Below are positions 60,224 through 64,000 of a DNA stretch of 64,000 nt, one piece after another (position 1 is the first letter of the stretch; each line of letters starts with the position of its first letter). Both the position numbers and the translations under genes were made by a program. Below the pieces are notes generated by a model. The model ran no database searches. It saw only the letters and a list, made by a program, of their open reading frames with translations, and had not been told where the DNA came from. The DNA comes from Actinomycetota bacterium (GTDB taxonomy: Bacteria; Actinomycetota; Actinomycetes; Mycobacteriales; Micromonosporaceae): assembly GCA_005885555.1 (NCBI GenBank), contig VAWN01000042.1, positions 4,172 through 68,171 of the forward strand, read 5' to 3'.

Positions 60224-61213
60224 GTGAGGTTCCTACTTCGACGTCTCGGGTTCTTCGTGCTCACCCTCTGGGCGGCACTGACCATCAACTTCTTCATTCC
60301 GCATCTCATGCCGGGCAGCCCGCTGCAGGCGCTGCGGGACCGCACCCACAACAAGCTGTCCCCGCAGGCGTTGCAGGAGCTGCTCGCCTCGTTCGGGTTC
60401 AAGCCGAACCAGAACATCTTCGAGCAGTACCTCGACTATCTGAGGGACATGCTGACCGGGCACTGGGGCGTGTCGATCGGACAGACCCTGGGCACGCCGG
60501 TCAGCACGATCGTCGGCCAGGCGTTGCCGTGGACGCTCGGCATGGTCGGCGTGGCCACGGTTCTGGCGTTCATCCTCGGCTCGCTCGTCGGTACCGTCGC
60601 CGCCTGGCGCCGCGGCGGCCGGCTGGACGCGATCCTGCCGTCGGTGTTCGTGGTGACCTCGGCGCTGCCGTACTTCTGGGTGGCGCTGCTGCTGATCCTG
60701 ATGTTCTCGGTCTGGACCAACGGGCTGCTGCCCAGCGACTTCAACTACGACAGCAGCCTGCAGCCGGACTGGTCGCCGGAGTTCATCGGCAACGTGCTGC
60801 AGCACGCGGTCCTGCCCGCCGCGACGATCGTCATCACCGCGGTCGGCGGCTGGGTACTGACCATGCGTAACAACATGATCACCACGCTGGCCGAGGACTA
60901 CGTGCGGATGGGCCGTGCCAAGGGTCTGTCCGACCGGCGCATCATGTACAACTACGCGGCGCGCAACGCCTTGCTGCCCAACCTCTCCGGCTTCGCGATG
61001 TCGCTCGGGTTCGTCATCTCCGGCGCCATCCTCGTCGAGTACGTGTTCAACTATCCGGGCCTCGGATACCTGCTCTACAACGCCGTTCAGAACAACGACT
61101 ACCCGCTCATGCAGGTCCTGTTCATGCTCTTCACGGTCGCGGTGCTCGTCGCGGTACTCGTGTGCGACTTCGCGATCGCCTGGCTGGACCCGCGCTCCCG
61201 GGCGAAGGGGTAG
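60224..61213 (+). CDS. Family-5 ABC importer permease, DppB/OppB-like
   Basis: A 329-residue permease. It has an N-terminal segment (LGFFVLTLWAALTINFFIPH), the typical HLMPGSPLQAL motif, then five further membrane segments with the EAA loop MGRAKGLSDRRIMYNYAARN. GTG start at 60224 with GAGGAG nine bases upstream. It pairs with the next permease gene. Confidence 0.93.
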   Translation: MRFLLRRLGFFVLTLWAALTINFFIPHLMPGSPLQALRDRTHNKLSPQALQELLASFGFKPNQNIFEQYLDYLRDMLTGHWGVSIGQTLGTPVSTIVGQALPWTLGMVGVATVLAFILGSLVGTVAAWRRGGRLDAILPSVFVVTSALPYFWVALLLILMFSVWTNGLLPSDFNYDSSLQPDWSPEFIGNVLQHAVLPAATIVITAVGGWVLTMRNNMITTLAEDYVRMGRAKGLSDRRIMYNYAARNALLPNLSGFAMSLGFVISGAILVEYVFNYPGLGYLLYNAVQNNDYPLMQVLFMLFTVAVLVAVLVCDFAIAWLDPRSRAKG

Positions 61214-61219
61214 GAGACG

Positions 61220-62155
61220 ATGACCTCGCTGCTTGTCCAGACCACCGCGACCACCGAGACCCCCGCTCCGATCCGCAGGCGCGGCGGCGGGCTGTGGACC
61301 GCCGTACGGACCAACACCAAGGCGATGATCGGACTGGTCATCTTCCTGCTCTTCGCCGCGATCGCGATCGCGCCGCAGCTGTTCACCTCGGTCCGGCACC
61401 CCAACGACCTGGCGTTCACCCCCGGCGAGCAGCCGTCCGGCGCGCACTGGCTCGGCACCACCATGCTCGGCCAGGACATCTACGCACAGCTCATCTACGG
61501 CACCCGCGAGTCGCTCGTGATCGCGCTCGTCGCCGGCGGGGTCGCGACGATCCTGTCGGTGCTCATCGGCGTCTCCGCGGCGTACCTCGGCGGCTTCGCC
61601 GACGACTCGTTGAGCCTGCTCACCAACGTGTTCCTGGTGCTGCCGACGTTCCCGCTGATCATCATCCTGGCCACCTACGCCGGCAAGGGCAGCCTGTCCG
61701 TCATCCTCGTCGTGCTGATCGTCACCGGCTGGTCCTACGGCGCCAACCAGATGCGCGCCCAGGCGCTGTCCCTGCGCAACCGGGAGTTCCTGGAGTCCGC
61801 GCGGGTACGCGGGGAGCGGCGCCTCTACATCATCGTCTTCGAGTTGCTGCCGACGATGACGTCGCTGATCGTGGCCGCCTTCCTCGGCGCCGCGCTGTAC
61901 TCCGTGCTGACCGCCGCCGGCCTGCAGTTCCTCGGCCTCGGCGATCCGAACTCGCTGAGCTGGGGCACGATGCTGCACTGGGCGCAGAGCCAGCAGGCGC
62001 TGCAGACCGGCATGCCGCTGTGGTCGCTCGCGCCGGGCCTCTGCGTGGCCCTGCTCGGCGCGTCGTTCGCGCTGTTGAACTACGCCTTCGACGAGATCAG
62101 CAACCCGGCCCTGCGACCGGTGAGGAGGATCCGTGCCAAGCGCGCGCATGCTTGA
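61220..62155 (+). CDS. Family-5 ABC importer permease, DppC/OppC-like
   Basis: A 311-residue permease with a first membrane segment (KAMIGLVIFLLFAAIAIAPQ), a periplasmic block ending in HWLGTTMLGQDIYAQLIYG, and five more segments; the EAA loop reads SARVRGERRLYIIVFELLPT. AGGAG precedes the ATG by three to four bases. Its end overlaps the next ATPase gene by 23 bases. Confidence 0.93.
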   Translation: MTSLLVQTTATTETPAPIRRRGGGLWTAVRTNTKAMIGLVIFLLFAAIAIAPQLFTSVRHPNDLAFTPGEQPSGAHWLGTTMLGQDIYAQLIYGTRESLVIALVAGGVATILSVLIGVSAAYLGGFADDSLSLLTNVFLVLPTFPLIIILATYAGKGSLSVILVVLIVTGWSYGANQMRAQALSLRNREFLESARVRGERRLYIIVFELLPTMTSLIVAAFLGAALYSVLTAAGLQFLGLGDPNSLSWGTMLHWAQSQQALQTGMPLWSLAPGLCVALLGASFALLNYAFDEISNPALRPVRRIRAKRAHA

Positions 62156-63146
62156 GGTTCGCGACCTGCGGGTCGAGTACGCCACGCCGCGCGGGTCGGT
62201 ACGCGCCGTCGACGGCGTCGACCTCGACGTCGACGAGGGCGAGTTCGTGGGCGTGGTGGGCGAGTCCGGCTGCGGCAAGTCCACCATGCTGTTCGCGATC
62301 GCCCGGCTGCTCAGCCCGCCGGCCGGCATCACCGGCGGCAGCGTGGTCTTCCACGGCCAGAACCTGGTCACCATGACCGAGACCGAGCTGAATGCGTTGC
62401 GCTGGCGGGAGTACTCGGTCGTCATGCAGAGCGCGATGAACGCGCTCAACCCGGTGCTGAGCATCGGTACCCAGTTCCAGGACGCCATCGAGGCGCACGC
62501 GAAGTACTCCGCCGAGAAGGTCCGGGAGCGCTCGGTCGAGGTGATGAAGCTGGTCGGCATCGACCCGATCCACCTGCGCAGCTACCCGCACCAGCTCAGC
62601 GGCGGCATGCGGCAGCGCGCGATGATCGCGATGGCGCTGCTGTTCACCCCGGACCTGGTCATCATGGACGAGCCGACCTCGGCGCTGGACGTGGTGGCGC
62701 AGCGGTCGTTGATGGTACAGATCAAGGAACTGCAGCGGCAGCTCGGCTTCGCGGTCATCTTCGTCACCCACGACATGTCGCTGGTGAGCCACTTCTCCGA
62801 CCAGCTTCTGGTGATGTACGCCGGGCAGGTGGTCGAGGTCGGCCCGACCCGTACCGTCTTCGACTCGCCGGCCCACCCGTACAGCCGCGGCCTGCTCGAC
62901 GCGTTCCCGTCGATCCGCGGTCCACGGGTACCGCTGACCGGGATCCCCGGCAGCCCGCCGGACCTGGCCCGACCGCCGACCGGATGCCGGTTCCACCCGC
63001 GCTGCCCGGTGGCCGAGGAGGAGTGCCCGGCCAACGAGCCGGCGCTGTACCAGGTCGGCAGCGTGCAGGCCCGGTGCCTGCTGCACGCACCCGACCGGGC
63101 GGCGTTGCGCGCGGCCGCGCGGGCCCGTGAGGAAGTGGCGTCATGA
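62133..63146 (+). CDS. Family-5 ABC importer ATPase, OppD-like
   Basis: A 337-residue ATPase: Walker A GESGCGKST, signature LSGGMRQRA, Walker B LVIMDEPTSALDVV, H-loop VTHD, and a Cys-rich tail (GCRFHPRCPVAEEECPAN). GTG 62133 is supported by GGAGG just upstream, although it lies inside the permease gene; ATG 62148 is an alternative. Four-base overlap (ATGA) with the next ATPase gene. Confidence 0.93.
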   Translation: MPSARMLEVRDLRVEYATPRGSVRAVDGVDLDVDEGEFVGVVGESGCGKSTMLFAIARLLSPPAGITGGSVVFHGQNLVTMTETELNALRWREYSVVMQSAMNALNPVLSIGTQFQDAIEAHAKYSAEKVRERSVEVMKLVGIDPIHLRSYPHQLSGGMRQRAMIAMALLFTPDLVIMDEPTSALDVVAQRSLMVQIKELQRQLGFAVIFVTHDMSLVSHFSDQLLVMYAGQVVEVGPTRTVFDSPAHPYSRGLLDAFPSIRGPRVPLTGIPGSPPDLARPPTGCRFHPRCPVAEEECPANEPALYQVGSVQARCLLHAPDRAALRAAARAREEVAS

Positions 63147-64000
63147 CCGAACTGGCTGCGGCTCCCGTCATCGCCGGCCCGAGCGGCCGCGACGAGGTGC
63201 CGCTCATCGAGACCCGCAACCTCACCAAGCACTTCAAGGTGGGCGGCAACCTGTCCCGCCGGCGGCTGCACGCGGTCGACAACGTCAACCTGGTCATCCA
63301 CCGCAAGGAGATCGTCGCGCTGGTCGGCGAGAGCGGCAGCGGCAAGAGCACGATCGCCCGGCTGCTGGCCCAGGTCTACCGGCCGAGCGGCGGGGAGATC
63401 CGGTACCTGGGCAGGCCGTTGTCGGTGCGGCGCAGCCGGCGCGACATCCTGGCCTACCGCAGCGACGTGCCGATGGTCTTCCAGGATCCGTTCAGCTCGC
63501 TCAACCCGGCGTACCGCGTGTCGCACGGCATCATGCGCGGCCTCAAGCTGCACCGCCCGGAGCTCAACCGGGCACAGCGGCAGGCCGAGGCCGAGCGGGT
63601 GGTCACCGCGGTGGGCCTGACCCCGGCCGCGGACATCCTCGACCGGTACCCGCATGAGCTGTCCGGCGGTCAGCGCCAGCGCATCGGGTTCGCCCAGGCG
63701 CTGGCGTACCGGCCCACACTGATCCTCGCCGACGAGCCGGTGTCGATGCTCGACGTGTCGATCCGCATCGGCCTGCTCAACGTGATGGCGAAGCTGCGCG
63801 AGGACGAGAACGTCTCGTTCCTGTACATCACCCACGACCTGGCCAGCGCCCGGTACCTGTCCGACCGGCTGCTGGTGATGTACGCCGGCCACATCGTGGA
63901 GTCCGGACCGACCGAGTCGGTACTGGCGAACCCGAAGCACCCGTACACCCAGCTGCTGCTGTCGGCGGTACCGGATCCGCGTGCGCCGCTGGTCGTCGAC
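63143..64000 (+). CDS. Family-5 ABC importer ATPase, OppF-like (partial)
   Basis: The N-terminal 286 residues of a second ATPase, cut by the window edge. Walker [10 protein letters not shown], the Q-loop VFQDPFSSLNP, signature LSGGQRQRI, Walker B LILADEPVSMLDVS and H-loop ITHD are present; the Cys-rich tail lies beyond 64000. It starts at ATG 63143, overlapping the OppD-like stop by four bases. Confidence 0.92.
   Translation, partial: MTELAAAPVIAGPSGRDEVPLIETRNLTKHFKVGGNLSRRRLHAVDNVNLVIHRKEIVALVGESGSGKSTIARLLAQVYRPSGGEIRYLGRPLSVRRSRRDILAYRSDVPMVFQDPFSSLNPAYRVSHGIMRGLKLHRPELNRAQRQAEAERVVTAVGLTPAADILDRYPHELSGGQRQRIGFAQALAYRPTLILADEPVSMLDVSIRIGLLNVMAKLREDENVSFLYITHDLASARYLSDRLLVMYAGHIVESGPTESVLANPKHPYTQLLLSAVPDPRAPLVVD

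Noticed and set aside
57545-62560. Long minus-strand open frames opposite the ROK kinase and importer genes
   Set aside because: Compositional shadows; the plus-strand genes carry all family motifs.
1-64000. tRNA, rRNA, CRISPR arrays and insertion sequences
   Set aside because: I looked for cloverleaf-like stretches, regular short repeats and transposase motifs and found none that I could support.

Overview
The window is very GC-rich (about 70% by eye), densely packed, and full of families typical of filamentous actinomycetes: family-5 ABC binding lipoproteins, ROK regulators, PadR, a GH92 mannosidase, DUF6194, DinB/DUF664, RsbW-like kinases and many GTG starts. I read it as chromosomal DNA of an actinomycete, possibly Micromonosporaceae. 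I saw no rRNA, tRNA, CRISPR array, insertion sequence or phage genes. The word GGTACC (and GTAC with other flanks) is strikingly abundant.

Layout. (1) 1-5.5 kb, minus strand: a complete five-gene family-5 ABC importer (binding lipoprotein, two permeases, two ATPases) with a palindromic operator-like site upstream. (2) 5.6-8.8 kb, minus: a cupin gene followed by four genes of secretion-associated character (a YbaB/EbfC-like protein, a membrane-anchored protein and two proteins of ESX-like size and context). (3) 9-21.5 kb: mixed metabolic genes (amidohydrolase, VOC, YjbR, M19 dipeptidase, DinB, UBP zinc finger), a 1051-residue protein with GNAAL-type repeats, small envelope genes, and several broken genes. 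(4) 22-42 kb: the most interesting region, two signalling or conflict modules head to head. Module A is SWIM / VWA / DUF5682 / MoxR ATPase / WGR-DUF4132, the same set as E. coli yehQ-P-M-L-I. Module B is two atypical membrane kinases, a PP2C phosphatase, a TerY-like VWA protein, an SPFH-like/pseudo-VWA fusion, a P-loop NTPase with a helical-repeat-like C-terminus, and a cyclase-like protein, resembling yegI-K-L and the TerY-P triad. (5) 42.4-45.6 kb: a secreted Ig-like protein, a PadR/FAD-monooxygenase pair and membrane proteins. (6) 45.7-50.7 kb: a c-di-GMP cluster (GAF-GGDEF-EAL, FIST sensor, divergent TPR-GGDEF). (7) 51-53.4 kb: DUF6194, an S53-like peptidase remnant, an anti-sigma-type kinase, an epimerase and a small membrane protein. 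(8) 53.5-64 kb: a glycan-use locus with GH92 mannosidase plus discoidin domain, ROK repressor, divergent ROK kinase and a second complete-looking family-5 ABC importer, whose last ATPase runs off the window edge.

How parts may work together. The GH92 gene and the first importer carry near-identical palindromes (GACAACGTTGTC / GATAACGTTGTC), so one LacI-type regulator may control both. The ROK repressor sits across a GTTAGT-N7-ACTAAC site from the ROK kinase and second importer, suggesting sugar-induced uptake and phosphorylation. In module B the cyclase-like protein and the NTPase, encoded by overlapping genes, share a GDxVxGDK motif at the C-terminus of one and the N-terminus of the other, suggesting direct recruitment.

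An unusual number of genes are broken. Several look like internal deletions that joined distant parts of a gene (M1/M20 peptidase chimera, phosphodiester glycosidase remnant, S53-like remnant); others are plain frameshifts (NIPSNAP protein, a hypothetical in three frames), which may be real or sequencing error.
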